From Acanthosoma haemorrhoidale (Eukaryota; Arthropoda; Insecta; Hemiptera; Acanthosomatidae): a stretch of DNA of 64,000 nucleotides. The position numbers and the translations under genes were made by a program. Location: the NCBI GenBank assembly GCA_930367205.1, contig OV884009.1, positions 92,587,189 to 92,651,188 on the forward strand, read 5' to 3'. Position 1 is the stretch's first letter, and each line of letters opens with the position of its first letter. The notes beneath the pieces are model-generated. The model was not told where the DNA came from, searched no databases, and saw nothing but the letters and a program-made list of their open reading frames with translations. Of this stretch, positions 24,766-36,332 are shown one piece after another.

Positions 24766-25280
24766 GTAAGTACCAATCAGTTCATTTTGTACAATTCTTT
24801 TGAAGAATATATATGAATAAAATATTTAAATGTGATTATTATTGTAACGAGTAATAAACCAATGATTGGGAATAAAAATTTAAGGAGGTATTATGCTTAT
24901 GCTCTCTTCTTTACTTATGATTGGGTAGTTTGCTCTAGGAAGAAAGGAGACCTAGAATGGCCAGAAAAATGTATTTTAAAGCTGGCCTTCATATTAAATT
25001 TCATCATCAAAATTTTTGAAAAAATATAAAGGTATAAAGCTTGTCTGTAGAGGCTTTGAATGCTACAGAGTTTTTTGCTAATTCTGCAGGAAATTACTAT
25101 TCTATGAGCACTACACTAGGTCAGTTTCAAGGGGACTGTTTTATTGCACTATAGCCCATCCTCCAGCCACTTTAGAGACAGCTCATAGAACAAAATGTCA
25201 TAAATTTGGATTTTACTGCTAGTATTTTGTAGTTTATTTTGAATCCAAGTGCTACCATTATGTACATTTTTATTTTTTAG

Positions 25281-25466
25281 AAATTGATTGTTGGTTGGAA
25301 AAATGGTACAATATCGATTCATGATATAAATTCTTCTGATGTTTTATCTTATTTTGGCCCAGAAATATTAAATGGAATACCAAGATTAACTTCAGCACCT
25401 TCATTACATGGTTTTCTTGTACTTGAGTGTGAAACGGTTCATTCTGTGAGACCTTCGGTTTCTCCT
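25281..25466 (+). CDS. NBAS: NBAS exon h (end of propeller)
   Basis: Acceptor ...tattttttag, donor GTAAGT. It has 62 codons in phase 0 (residues 295-356). KLIVGWKNGTISIHDINSSD is the last blade. LTSAPSLHGFLVLECETVHS aligns with the NBAS 'QVTATHDGGFLSLECEIKLAPK' block that closes the propeller. Confidence 0.92.
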
Positions 25467-25649
25467 GTAAGTATAATTAATTATATATCTACCTTAAATA
25501 GTAATAAATAAATAATAATATGATAAAATTTTTATCTCATAATGTAGTATCATGTTCATGTATTTTTTCCTTGTCATATTTATTTCATTCTGCACAGAAT
25601 GATTAATGATAAAATTGTAATTAAGAAGAAACAGATGCACGTTCAAATT

Positions 25650-26010
25650 AAAATAAACCTGTTCAGGGGAAAATTTTTTACCGCCAGCAAAGAAAATAGA
25701 GGTAAAAGAAAGCTGGACCTACTGGGCTTGCTAAAATTTAAAAAAATCAATAATCTTCACTAAGCAGTCAATCCAAGAATGGATTTCCGAACAAAGCAAT
25801 TATCTATTAATAATAGAGGATAAACTCCTGAAGATAAACAAAAGCTTTTTGGTGGACCAAAAATTAAAAAATGAGGTAGTGGAATTAATTTGGAGGCCAA
25901 TGTTAACCAACTGGACCAGGATTTGAGGCATTATGTTTTAGAAATTAATGGAATACCGACCAAACTAGGTGAAACGCCTGAAGAACTGATCATTAAAGTA
26001 TGCTTAGCAT
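25650..26010 (+). mobile_element. Retroelement ORF1-like coiled-coil fragment
   Basis: In one frame near 25830-26000 the sequence reads VNQLDQDLRHYVLEINGIPT followed by LGETPEELIIKV. This resembles the FP-type coiled-coil ORF1 proteins of non-LTR elements ('L-x-x-x-x-R-R-N-N-L-E-I-x-G-I-P'). Upstream, 'QSIQEWISEQSNYLLIIED'-type residues are visible. Stops surround it. A nucleic-acid-binding protein of a dead element is inferred. Confidence 0.55.
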
Positions 26011-26948
26011 AGCATTGGTTCTGAAGATAGCAGTTATATCAGGATATTGACTATGTACACAGACTTCAGCCCCACCCTGCATTATACAACATCCCCTCCT
26101 CCTTGGATTATAGCATAGTTTGCCAGGAACGAACTGGTTTAACAGAAAAAATTGAAGAAAAAGCTGACAACTCAGGACCTTGGCTGGACAGAAAATTTCC
26201 AAAATGTTTAATTTAACAAATCGCTTACATTCTATACCAAAACAAATTATGCAGAAGCGAGATCTCTTCACTAAAAGAATAAAACAACATATTCCACCCC
26301 TCATTTTTTTACTATAAAATAAACTCCATAGCCCCAGAGTAGCTTTTTGAGGAGTTGGCTCTGGCAGGCTGGGACCAACTAATGGCTCAGGAAATGATAG
26401 ACAGTAAGGTCTGTCACTTTGATAGGATCCCTCTAACTGCTCTGGATAAATACTCTCCTCTTTAAAGACCTGCACCTGGGTTAAATGCAGATAGCCGAGG
26501 TTCAATGAGAGAGAGAACCATCTAAAGAATAAATCCCAATGAACAAATCTTGAGGTGGCTGGGAAAATTTTAAATCAGCTTGCAACAAAACCCGGGCATT
26601 AATCATCTCATCAAAGTAGAATTTCTCCCTTAGAAATCTGGAATCGACTTGAGATTCTAAGGACACATAGTATGTTTTTTAAAAGCTTGCCATCAGATAA
26701 TCCAAACCATTTCCTTTCTCTCTTTTATCTGCTCTAATTCCTTAAATAATATCTTTTGGGGCCAATCCACTTCTTGACTCACCTTAAAATAAACTTTATT
26801 CAGGCACATTAGTTCCTGAAAAATAAAAAAAATTATACTTATGTAGGCCCACAGTCTGGCCTATGGACAAACATGATAACAGATAATTATGTTTTAAATA
26901 AACAAAACTGAAAAAGACAAATAAGAAAATATTTGCAACAATGAATTA
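26011..26948. other. Intron 8 middle, unassigned
   Basis: Moderately less AT-rich. It carries one long reverse open frame (26505-25993) with no recognised relatives. It may be the rest of the element that supplies the ORF1-like fragment. Confidence 0.35.
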
Positions 26949-27284
26949 TTATAGGTAGAATCTGAATACTATACGAATAACTCTCAAAATACCCAGAATA
27001 ACATTCAAATTAGTCTGATGGATTATGAAGAAAGAAGAAATTTGTAAAGACAGGATTTGAAAACTGAGTGAGAGGGAAGCAGAATTGGATGGAAGTATAG
27101 AGTTCCAAAGGGTGCATACATGGATGAGAAAGTAGCGATTGGAAGGAGCTGATGTAGTAACGGGGTAGAGTTCAGAGAATTGGGATCTTGTTTTGCTAGG
27201 AATGGATGGAGGATTTGAGTTTAAGAAGATTATATACGTATGAAGGGGTTTTAGTGGATAAGGTTTGGTAGAGGAAGGTCCCAA
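26949..27284 (-). mobile_element. LINE 3' coding end (reverse)
   Basis: The reverse frame reads KPYPLKPLHTYIIFLNSNPP, SIPSKTRSQFSELYPV and later a L-W-N-S-I-L-P segment. The same order occurs on the + strand at 57385-57560 (RPYPLESHHTY, NPPSIP). Hence two copies of one LINE family in opposite orientation. It abuts the (CT)n tract. Confidence 0.65.
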
Positions 27285-27287
<3 letters not shown>

Positions 27288-27379
<92 letters not shown>

Positions 27380-27384
27380 CCCCA
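27288..27384. repeat. (CT)n microsatellite
   Basis: About 90 bp of nearly uninterrupted CT repeat with two CCT interruptions (near 27337 and 27375), ending in a C-rich run. It sits exactly at the 5' limit of the reverse LINE 3' fragment. Confidence 0.95.
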
Positions 27385-27399
27385 TAGAAGAAAGCTACA

Positions 27400-27900
27400 T
27401 GAATGCTAAACCTGGTTTTGTGGAAAAAACCCCCACTGAATGGCTAATATAGAGTGAAATAGTGAAATAATGGCTAATATAGATACAGCATAGACATCTA
27501 AATCTACAGCAGAGACCATCTGGATCTAGAAACAGGAAGAGGCCAACTACAACAGTGATGGAATTTTGGATAAGGTCTGTGCGAAAAGCCAGTCTAGACT
27601 ATGAATGAATGGATGTGAATGTGTACTAGGGTTAAAGAACATTCTCAACAAAATAGGTGAGAAGAAACTGGAATGGAATGGTATTGTAATTACAATGGAG
27701 AATAGCTGAATACCAAAAGTCATTTTGAAATGGCAGCCAGAGGAATGAAGAAGATGGCCTTGAGAAAAATCGCTAGGAAGATATAAATGGATATGAAGCT
27801 GCCCACAACAGGGCCCAATATTAGATAAAGGTAGAATAATAATGATTGTCCAAGGAAAACCTGTTTCAGAGAAATTCATAATAAGAAGATAAAAATAAGG
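27400..27900 (-). other. Possible further LINE sequence (reverse)
   Basis: A 110-residue reverse frame (27879-27547) rich in Ser, Pro, Phe and His, with composition like the neighbouring LINE coding DNA. No diagnostic motif was recognised. Assigned to the same insertion only by proximity and base composition. Confidence 0.3.
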
Positions 27901-28248
27901 AATAAATTATTTAATAAATAAAATATAAAATGAAATGACTAATTATTGGTTACTTGAGAAGATAAACGGGCTAGAAAATTTTGGGCTGAAAGTGATGGAG
28001 AGTGACACATTTGTATGTGGAGCGGAGAATGGTTATCTGTGGGAAGGGAGTTATTTATCAGATCTTTTTTGTATCTGAGAACACATGCAAGATTATCGGT
28101 CGAGTAGTAGTTACCATTTTTTTTTTTTTTCTAGGTTGTAATATAAGTAAATAATTTTGATTTGGCACAAATTTTGAAAATCTGAAGACATAATCTTTGT
28201 TTTATAATTACAAATACTATCAATATGTTTTATTTTATTTATTTCTAG

Positions 28249-28434
28249 GATAACAATGCTGATGAAGAAAAGTCATTATTTGATACAGTATCTGATCTCA
28301 TAAAATCCACAATGTACACCTTAACAGATTTAGAAAAATACGAACCAAAAATGAAATCAGTTAAAATTGTCCAGCGAATCTTCAGACTTTTAGGAGTTAA
28401 AATGACAACCCCAGAAGAACTGTTTGAAAGATAT
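28249..28434 (+). CDS. NBAS: NBAS exon i (propeller-to-Sec39 link)
   Basis: Acceptor ...tatttctag, donor GTAAGT. It has 62 codons, phase 0 (residues 357-418). It opens with an acidic stretch (DNNADEEK), in the place of the acidic linker of vertebrate NBAS. It ends RLLGVKMTTPEELFERY, matching the conserved 'RLVSLRSTTPEELYQRK' block that begins the helical region. Confidence 0.92.
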
Positions 28435-28559
28435 GTAAGTGTGGGGAATTTAAAAAAGTTTCTTTAGATTAGCTTTATATTTTTATGTTCTTAATTTAAA
28501 CATCTGTCATAATTTTGTTTAATTAATAGGGTGCCAAGCATGCTTTTATTTAAATAGAT

Positions 28560-29170
28560 TAGTAGTGCAAGTTCACCATTTACAGGTGCTCAGGTAGCTC
28601 TGATATAAATTATTGCACAATACAGTTATTTTCCTGATCGTGAACCCGAATAACATCAACACATATGTAAATTATAAAAGTTTGATGACCACAAAAATTC
28701 GAATAGGCTGAAGCATCACATCATGTTGCTTACATAGTTGATTCATTGAAGAAAAAGTTGAAATAGCCAAGCAATTACGGATCAGAAGTACAGAGGGTAA
28801 CTATCAGAAAACTGCTGCTGTTTTGGTGTCCAATCCGGGTAGTAGCCTAAACGATAGAAGAGGACCAGTCATCAGTGTGGAATGTATGATGCTGATGGTG
28901 TGCTCCACACCCTAACAGTCAGCCTATTGATAGCACTGCCAGGTATTTGGATTTTCATTTTTTTTAAATGAGGCTTGGGAACACAAAAAGTACTCAATCC
29001 AGTCAGATGAGCTAAAAATAAATACATTCTGAAGAGGGAGAATAAAGTGCAAAAATATAGACAGAAGGACAGCAACAATTAATGAGGACACTAGGAAGGA
29101 TGCAAAGTCTTTTTAAAGACATGGCCAAATCATGATAGGCTCGCTTCTTCAGAGAGAGTTCTTGATCAGT
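28560..29170. other. Intron 9 left part, unassigned
   Basis: Less AT-rich than the flanking intron and probably the 5' portion of the R2-like relic that follows. No motif recognised. Confidence 0.3.
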
Positions 29171-29179
29171 TACTTTTTG

Positions 29180-30010
29180 ACTTCCTCAGTTTCCTGCATG
29201 ACATGAACAACACTCTACTTGGACCCGAACATCCATCCAGGTGTTTCTATCAACTGCGGAAGAAAATGAATCTTAAACTGAAGAGCAAAGGAACACACAA
29301 ATCATCAAACCTCCAAATAACTAGTACTGCTGCTGAAAGGAGACAGGAAAAATATCAGTATAAGGTAGCTCAAAACCGTTATTATTATGGTAAAAAAAAA
29401 TTGATTTAAACCGTTATGAATACAGATCCTCCAAATTTATGCCCCATTAACAAAAAGGATATATAAGCACATTTTAACGCCTGTTATGAGCTAAATAATG
29501 ACAAAATGCATGATTGTTACAAGAATGGCCTTACTAATCCAAACATAAGTATAACTGATTTGAAATTTGTGTATATAGAAATAAAATTGACGTTTTTAGA
29601 TACTTCAATAGGTCCTGAAGGCATCCTTCATTAAGTCAATTATTGTCCATATTATTAAAACAATCGCCAAAATTATTTTGAAGTTTTTAAAGTCTACTCT
29701 GTTGTAGGCAGAATCATAGAAATGTATTGGATCAACAACTGAGGCAGCAGATTTCTTTTCACTTTAGCCAAAGAGGATTTGTCAGTTGGCTACCTGACAA
29801 TGGTCAGCCTGACATGGCTGAGTGACATGTTAATACATATGTCATTGATGCAGTATTAAAAAGTGCCAAAAGCAAGTACCGCTATAGGTTACTCTTTTAA
29901 CTTGATGTAAGTGTTGCCTACAATAATATTGGGCACATAGATATTAGAATACTGAAAGCAAGAGGGAGAAAGTTGAGAATGACTATCCTGTCTCTTTATA
30001 TTGTTACAAA
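29180..30010 (+). mobile_element. R2-like non-LTR reverse transcriptase relic
   Basis: Frames on the + strand show, in order: a basic segment (29203-29409, R-Q-E-K-Y-Q-Y-K-V-A-Q-N-R-Y); ISITDLKFVYIEIKLTFLDT followed by S-I-G-P-E-G-I (about 29550-29620), in the place of the 'A-P-G-P-D-G-I' RT block; G-F-V-S-W-L-P-D-N near 29772; a V-I-D-A-V-L-K-S-A-K-S-K-Y-R-Y-R helix (29842-29890); and LDVSVAYNNIGH (29900-29935), which aligns with the first catalytic block L-D-x-x-K-A-F-D. This order is typical of R2/NeSL-type RTs. Strongly mutated. Confidence 0.5.
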
Positions 30011-30475
30011 TTAATAAATAAAACGTCCTGTCTCTTCACTAAGTTATATTTTATGTAGCCCTCTCGATTGTCAAACAGTTATCAGCAGTGCTACAATAAT
30101 TAATAAAATATGCATTAATTGAAAGTACAGATATTTGAAAATGAACTTATAATGAAAATAAACAGGTAACCAAAAATGAGTTAAAGACTTGTTTTGGGAG
30201 ATTGGGGCCAAATTTCTCAAGAAACCATTCAGAAACTCTTCAAGAGTTTGTCGAGGTGAATATTCATCTGTGGTAAGTACAAGGGTAGATATAGAATTAT
30301 ACTCTTATTAAAAAAGTGTTCGTTGTTTTTTCATTTTACATCTTTTTTTTTTAGAGAAGTCAATTTTATCAATTTCAAGTTTTGTGAATATTTTTTTTTT
30401 TTGATAAATGGCAGTGCTTTTGCCAAATATCTTTATGATTATGTATTGTTTATGACTTCTATATTTTTTTTTTAG

Positions 30476-30601
30476 TTACAAAGTAATGAATTTGATAAAG
30501 CATTTGAAATTTGTGAGGAATATAGGTTGGATATAATGAAAGTTTATCAAAGGCAATGGAGAATAAGTGAAGTTTGTGATTACACAATACAGGAATATCT
30601 T
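30476..30601 (+). CDS. NBAS: NBAS exon j (helical region)
   Basis: Acceptor ...tttttttttag, donor GTAAGT. It has 42 codons, phase 0 (residues 419-460). LDIMKVYQRQWRISEVCDYT carries the Y-Q-R-Q-W-R motif, near-invariant in NBAS and the clearest single diagnostic in the window. The preceding EFDKAFEICEEYR is the 'EYEEALSLAHTYG' helix. Confidence 0.96.
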
Positions 30602-32000
30602 GTAAGTTGTACACTTCTTATAAATACTTTTTATCTTTATTATAAGTTGATTCATGTTGTCAATCTCAATTACCCAACAAAGAAATTACATTAATAATCG
30701 AACTTTTTCATAATCAGTAAAACAATTCAAACTTTGCCTGTAGTCAGTATCATGCATATGTGCATCATTATGCACACTATAACCTCCACCTCCAATAAAA
30801 TAAATGTTTTATTAATTTTAATATTAAATATTAGAGATAACATATATTTTTAAAATACTCTGCATTTGTGATAATGCAAGGTCTTATATAATTAGAACGA
30901 CAAAAAGTAATAAATAAAATTATATGTTTAGCAACAAATAAATTAAGTTTTGAAATCTAGGTAAAAATGAATGAGATCCTTTGATTTTTTTTTTTTTTTG
31001 TAGAACCATAGAATTTTTCAGCTGTTCCCTCTTAGGCTATTAATTCATTTTTTCTCCTTTCCTTCTTTTAGTTTACCAGTATGTGCATTTTGAAGTGTTA
31101 TCAATTATTTTTTTGTTAACCATGTGCTTTTGAAATGCATGCTTTAAAAATGAAAGCTATTACCTTATTTTTTGAAGATAAGATTACAACATTAACATGT
31201 ATTAAAATGTGTGATTCATGAACAAAGCTGACTTCCTATCCAATGGGAGTAAGCTTTAGTAAGAGTTAATGCCTGATGTTGACAAAAAAACATTTTATTT
31301 TCATGTAACAGGTCTTAAATAATCACACAAGAAGCAACATTCAATAAATACATAAGCCATTTATACTTCATGGTTTCTGCAACAATAATCTTGGCACACG
31401 CCTTAATGATTGCAATTGTAATGTTTGTTGTGCTCAGTGTTTAATTAATTGACTGTATTTATTCTAGTTAAATTTATACTGTACAAAAGATTGGCATATA
31501 AATGATAAAATGATAGATTTACTCACAGTTAAGGGAAACATACTGGCTCAACATTAATAAAAGAAAGTTCTTCACAGTGGCAGGGAAGCTGCATTCTAAA
31601 GATTTTTAATGGTTCATAAAAACTGCAAACTGGTTGGCAAATATATGGTTGCCAACTTATACCTGCAATTGCTCTCAATGTTACCAATCATACATATATT
31701 ATTCCACAATGATACCATCCAGTATCCTTATTATTATTATGAAACTATGTCCCTTAACCTTTTTGAAACAGGGGTGGGGGAGACCTTGGGAGTCTGTCTG
31801 GTGACTAGCAGAAAGATAAAAACATCCCAACTCAGTTTAATGCTGGGATTAATGACTGATGCACTGATTAATGTTCAATTTGGTCCATGTATAGTTTACA
31901 TCTTATTATCATATGTTATTAGTTTACATCCCAACTCCCATTGGGTGAGTTTGGACCCAACGACCCAAGATTTCTTCAGGCTCAGGTGAATTTTCTAGAG
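30602..32000. other. Intron 10 left part, nothing recognised
   Basis: AT-rich intron DNA. The open frame 31609-31989 (+) lacks recognised relatives and may be part of the adjoining LINE. Confidence 0.45.
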
Positions 32001-32560
32001 AGGCCTGAGAACCTTCACTTTAGTGAAGTGGATTGGAAGTTACTGGCAGGAAAAGGCATATAAAGCTGGGTGCTTTTGGCGTATTGATGACATGATCAGT
32101 GTTAGGTAGATGATTAGGGGATGTTGTAATTATCAATTCCTTCCACTAAATCTAAGAACAAAGAAGGGTTTTGAAGTGGGGGTTGACCTGGGACAAGGAC
32201 TTCTTGGGTGTACGCAGAAATGAATAATTCAAAACACCCAGTGGCAATGGAAATACCTAATATTTTTGATCAGAAAATGGAATAATTGAAGGTATCAAAT
32301 GCTTTATTGAAATCTAGGAGGATAGAGTTGGTGATATGTTAATTGGAGGTCTTAAAGAATTTCAATGAGAGCATATTAAGAGCAAAGTTAAGATTATATG
32401 ATGTGTAGATGAGATCGTGAGCTGATAAAATTGTTACCAAGAACTGAGAGGAGGAAATTAGATACCCTGTATTTGATATGGAGGTCTATCCAGGTGTCAT
32501 AGTCTATCTAATATTGGTGTCTCGATCAATAGCGAATTTGATATAGTTATAGGATGAGAC
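32000..32560 (-). mobile_element. LINE reverse transcriptase fragment (reverse)
   Basis: On the reverse strand HITNSILLDFNKAFDTFNYS (about 32345-32290) is the first catalytic RT block with its Asp intact. It is followed by SKILGISIATGCFELFISAY, as in CR1/Jockey-like RTs. Upstream there is an A-L-N-M-L-S-L-K-F-F-like helix. Frames shift several times. Confidence 0.65.
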
Positions 32561-32749
32561 AAGGTTATTGGCATAAAAGAAAGAATGAATAACCTTTTGA
32601 TTTAGGTTTTATTGAACAGATGAACATACACAATAGACAGATAATTATTTGAGTATGGTAACCTTCTCAACTGTTTTCCGTTATAGTTACATGTGTAAAC
32701 AATGCTAACATTATCACAGAACAGCTGATAATTGATAATGAGTTTATGA

Positions 32750-33990
32750 CCTATGACATTCACCCCCCAGTGAGTGATATAGTCTGTTAAGATAGTCTGG
32801 TCCTTGGTTTTCTATTACTTCTATGGGATTCTTGTCTTTGGACTATGTTTAGATTTGTTTCAGATTCTATAAAGGTCGTTGTTCCATGACTTCAACTTCC
32901 TCTGAGAATTGATGTGGGGTATCTAGAGCTGGTTCTTATTTTGTTACAGCTCTAGTAGTTGTCGGAGTCACAGTTGGTTTTTGTAGTTCTGAAGTCTGGA
33001 TTGGTGCGAAGTGCAATGCCTGTTTGATACAATTGTTTCCCTAACCTCTGGTAGCCTGGTGTGAGAATATTCAGGATTTCCCTCGAACAGTAGCACTTCT
33101 TCGATGAGAGGGTTATATTTAGGTTGGGGAACTGGTTGCTTCATTAAGAATGGGCCGGGTTCCATGACCCATGACAGCATTGAGGTTCCCAGAGTTGATC
33201 TTCTAAAGAAGTTAAATACCTTTCGTGTAGAGCTGTATTTATTTAATGACGTGCAGAGGAGCGAGCGGATGAAGTTTATTAAGGCTTCTGGCAGAACTTC
33301 CTTCCACTTTGTTGTGTCAAATTATCTACTCATCAGAGCAAATTTGATTGATTTCCAAACAATCCCAACATTTCGTTCTCAATGACCATTTCCTTGAGGA
33401 TTGTAAGCAGTTGTTCAGCATGTGGTTGTGCCCACTTCAGACATGAAGGACTTGATCTGCTGAAAAATGAAACTTGAGCGTCAATCAGTGTGATTATATG
33501 CCGGAATCCTGAAAAGTAAAAATAGGCCCTTAAGTATTGATATGATAGTTTTGGCATTCATGTCAGGACACGGGTATATAAATGGACATTGTAAATACTC
33601 GTTTAAAATCACTAAAAGACACCTAGGCCCGTAACTTGTCGGTAGAGGACCCTTAAAATTCATATTTAACCACTCAAAAGGTTGTGTCGCTTAAATGACA
33701 TGGCCCTGATTCCTGCAAAACTGAGGTTAACTTGAGTACACACCGGACAAGATAAATTAACTTTTAAAAGTTAGCATATTCTTGATCTTTCATCTGCTGC
33801 TTTGTACTTGTCTGGTCTGCATATGATCTCATACTTGTAAGTTGAGAGTTCTAGTCTCCAGCGCATTATTTTCTCATTTTTAGTTTTACTTGCATTTTCA
33901 TTGGAAAACATGAAAGATACAGATAGTTGATCGGTTATGAGCCTGAAATGCCTTCCCAGTAGATAGTGTGTCCAGAGTTTTTCTTATGCT
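32750..33990 (-). pseudogene. Gypsy-type pol relic: RNase H to integrase end (reverse)
   Basis: Reading the reverse strand from about 33920 down: an RNase H end with KIMRWRLELSTYKYEII (about 33880-33820); the integrase core start MNFKGPLPTSYGPRCLLVI (33663-33600) with CPFIYPCPDMNAKTIISILK and a final H-T-D; a continuation (33557-33333) with frameshifts; and a C-terminal segment (33180-32968) with MEPGPFLMKQPVPQPKYNPL and H-T-R-L-P-E-V-R-E. This is the 3' half of a Gypsy/Ty3-type pol. No flanking LTRs were identified. Confidence 0.8.
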
Positions 33991-34154
33991 ACAATTTTTA
34001 TGTTATACAACAATATACAAGCTTGCAAATAATCTCTGTCTTTATTATTATTAAAATGATTTTATTTTAATAATATGCAATATTTTAATATAAACCGTAA
34101 ATATTTTACATACAGGTTTCTGAGGAATTTAAAAAATACACTTTTTGCATAATA

Positions 34155-34759
34155 CAGTGGTAAGCCAATTATCCGGAGTATGCTGTATTTTTTCTAGAAA
34201 TCATTGGTTTAATCCACCATATATTAATTATTTCTGGAACAATTATTGTCAATTAACTTATCGTGAATTTAAGGTTTATTCTTGTATTTGTGACCAGTTT
34301 AAATAAGTGCAATATCATAAATATGAAAATGTGTAATTTTGCTGTCAATAGAAAATTAAAAATGATTCATTAGTTGAAAATAGGGTGTCGGGTATAAACA
34401 TTGCTTACAATACAGTGTTGGAGTGATTACTATTTCAGGAATGAACAAACAATCAATCAATTTTCGTTCATTTCAAGAACAGAATTCTTGAGAGTAAGAA
34501 GTGGAAAAATAAAAACTTAAAAAAAATTACTATAGAAAGCTGAAGAAAGCTGTTTATAATGTTATTTTCATAAAATGTCTGTTGCCTAGCTTATTTTGGG
34601 GAATTTACAGTATAAGAAGACCATTTGTTAACCAAAAGCTAGAAGTAAATTCACATTTCAAGGCTTTTGTTGGACAGGCAAGATATTTTAAACAGAGAAG
34701 TTCTTCTTAAGCCTGAGCATACCATAATCCCCAGAATCCAAATAATTAGAACTTCACTG
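34155..34759. mobile_element. Tigger/pogo-type MITE, about 605 bp
   Basis: The left end CAGTGGTAAGCCAATTATCC and the right end (complement reads CAGTGAAGTTCTAATTATTT) are related inverted repeats of the CAGT...AATTATCC type. A TA dinucleotide precedes the left end; the right flank is TG. No transposase is recognisable inside. Confidence 0.62.
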
Positions 34760-34951
34760 TGTCAATTATTATATTGATCCAATATGTCCAGTTAATTAAG
34801 ACTTCTAACTATAAATACACTTAAAAATTATGCAAAAAGGTAGTTTTGATTGAATGAAATTCCTAACCAACTATTGAGTGATTCTTGTAACAGTAACTAA
34901 ATTAAGTAAAAATTCTATAGTTCAATGTTAATACAAATTTATTTTTACCAG

Positions 34952-35078
34952 AATAATGTTCAAGATGAAGAATGGATACTAGATGAGTGTTTAAATCGAA
35001 TACCTGAAACAATATCTAGTGCTAAGTTACTAATTGAGTACAGTTTAAATTTTACAAATAGGAAGTCTTATTTCAATG
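34952..35078 (+). CDS. NBAS: NBAS exon k (Sec39 region)
   Basis: Acceptor ...tttttaccag, donor GTAATT. It has 42 codons plus one base (residues 461-502). WILDECLNRIPETISSAKLL matches NBAS 'WVLHECLERVPENVDAAKEL', the first typical repeat of the Sec39 domain. The part after IEYSLNFTNRKSYFN is poorly conserved. The donor was chosen because the following phase-2 exon then reads on in frame. Confidence 0.94.
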
Positions 35079-35578
35079 GTAATTTTAATTTTTACTTATT
35101 AATTATCATATTATGTTTTCCATTATTCTTATCTACCATTTTCCTTTTAGTGTTATTTTACATGAGCTAGTGTAACCCCTTAGATTTCCACATAATATTA
35201 TTTTCTTAACAAAAAATAGGACTGATCCAATGACTGTGACCTGGTCCAATCAAATAACAGCCCGTCGATATCTAAAACTAAAGTGATATCAACTTTTTGT
35301 ATTGGGTAGATTTTTTTTTAAATTAGTGCATGTAGTATAACATATTACTAATGAATTTGCCTGGTAATTTTTTTTGTTCATGTAAGCACTTCTTTGGGGA
35401 CTTCGTCCCTTAATAATAAGGACATTTTTGTTTCATTTCAACTTCAAATGTATAAATGTATGGCTAAATCAGTCTTTAAGAAACAAACCTTGTTTTATTA
35501 CTTATATTGTTATAAATACACGCAAAGCATATTAATTTATTCAGACTGTGATGGGTTTGAAAATTCAATGTATTAGCC

Positions 35579-36213
35579 CAGTGGTCGGCAAACTTATTAG
35601 CCAAAGAGCCAAATATGAACATTACAACAATTTTAAAAAAAATTGGGAGCCAAATCTGCTTGTTTAGTAAACTTTTATTACACTAAATAAGTAGTACACT
35701 AAATAAAACTAAATTTCATACTTAATAAATATTTATTAATGCGAACAATGTACTTGCATCTCCTTGGAAAGTTTTAGTAAGTCAGGTTTGTATGTTGTTG
35801 TTTTTAATTTTAGGCATGATTCCAAGTTCTCATCAATAAGACGACTTCTCAGTTTACTCTTGATAATGTTCATGCTTGAAAAAGATTGTTCGCATATATA
35901 TGTAGAACCGAAAAGGGAAAGAACAGCAAATGTGAGCTTTTTCAGCTGATTGTAAGAGTCAGGAATACTGTTCCAAGCATTGAAAATGATCATGTCTTCC
36001 TTCTCCAGGTCATTCAAAGCAGACCACTTGTGTTGTGAACTAAGATCACTCAGAAGAATTTTAATTTATCAAAATAAGATGTAATTCTTTTCTTGCCAAG
36101 TTTTTTTTTAAATGAAAATATTATTGCGCCTTCCGTGGATATTTGTGCCAGAGCCGCACTTAAGGAGGCAAAGAGCCACATGCGGCTCTGGAGCCGCACT
36201 TTGCCGACCACTG
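35579..36213 (-). mobile_element. hAT transposon deletion derivative with target duplications
   Basis: The ends are 14-bp perfect inverted repeats (CAGTGGTCGGCAAA). They are flanked by 8-bp target-site duplications, tattagcc at 35571-35578 and tattaggc at 36214-36221 (one mismatch), as expected for hAT. The reverse strand (36017-35736) encodes the C-terminal hAT dimerisation domain: LFGSTYICEQSFSSMNIIKS and KLRSRLIDENLESCLKL. The catalytic core and BED zinc finger are missing. A gagccgca/tgcggctc palindromic stretch lies near the right end. Its end sequence recalls Charlie-type elements found in both vertebrates and arthropods. Confidence 0.92.
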
Positions 36214-36332
36214 TATTAGGCTATAAATAATTATTAAAGTTTAATTCTCAACTGTATTTTGCTACTAATATTTCATTTTTCATCCAAATAATTATTCCTC
36301 GAATTATAACAATCAGAACAGACCATATTGTT

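Noticed and set aside
35764..35949. Forward open frame inside the hAT element
   Set aside because: Antisense of the reverse-strand hAT dimerisation domain.
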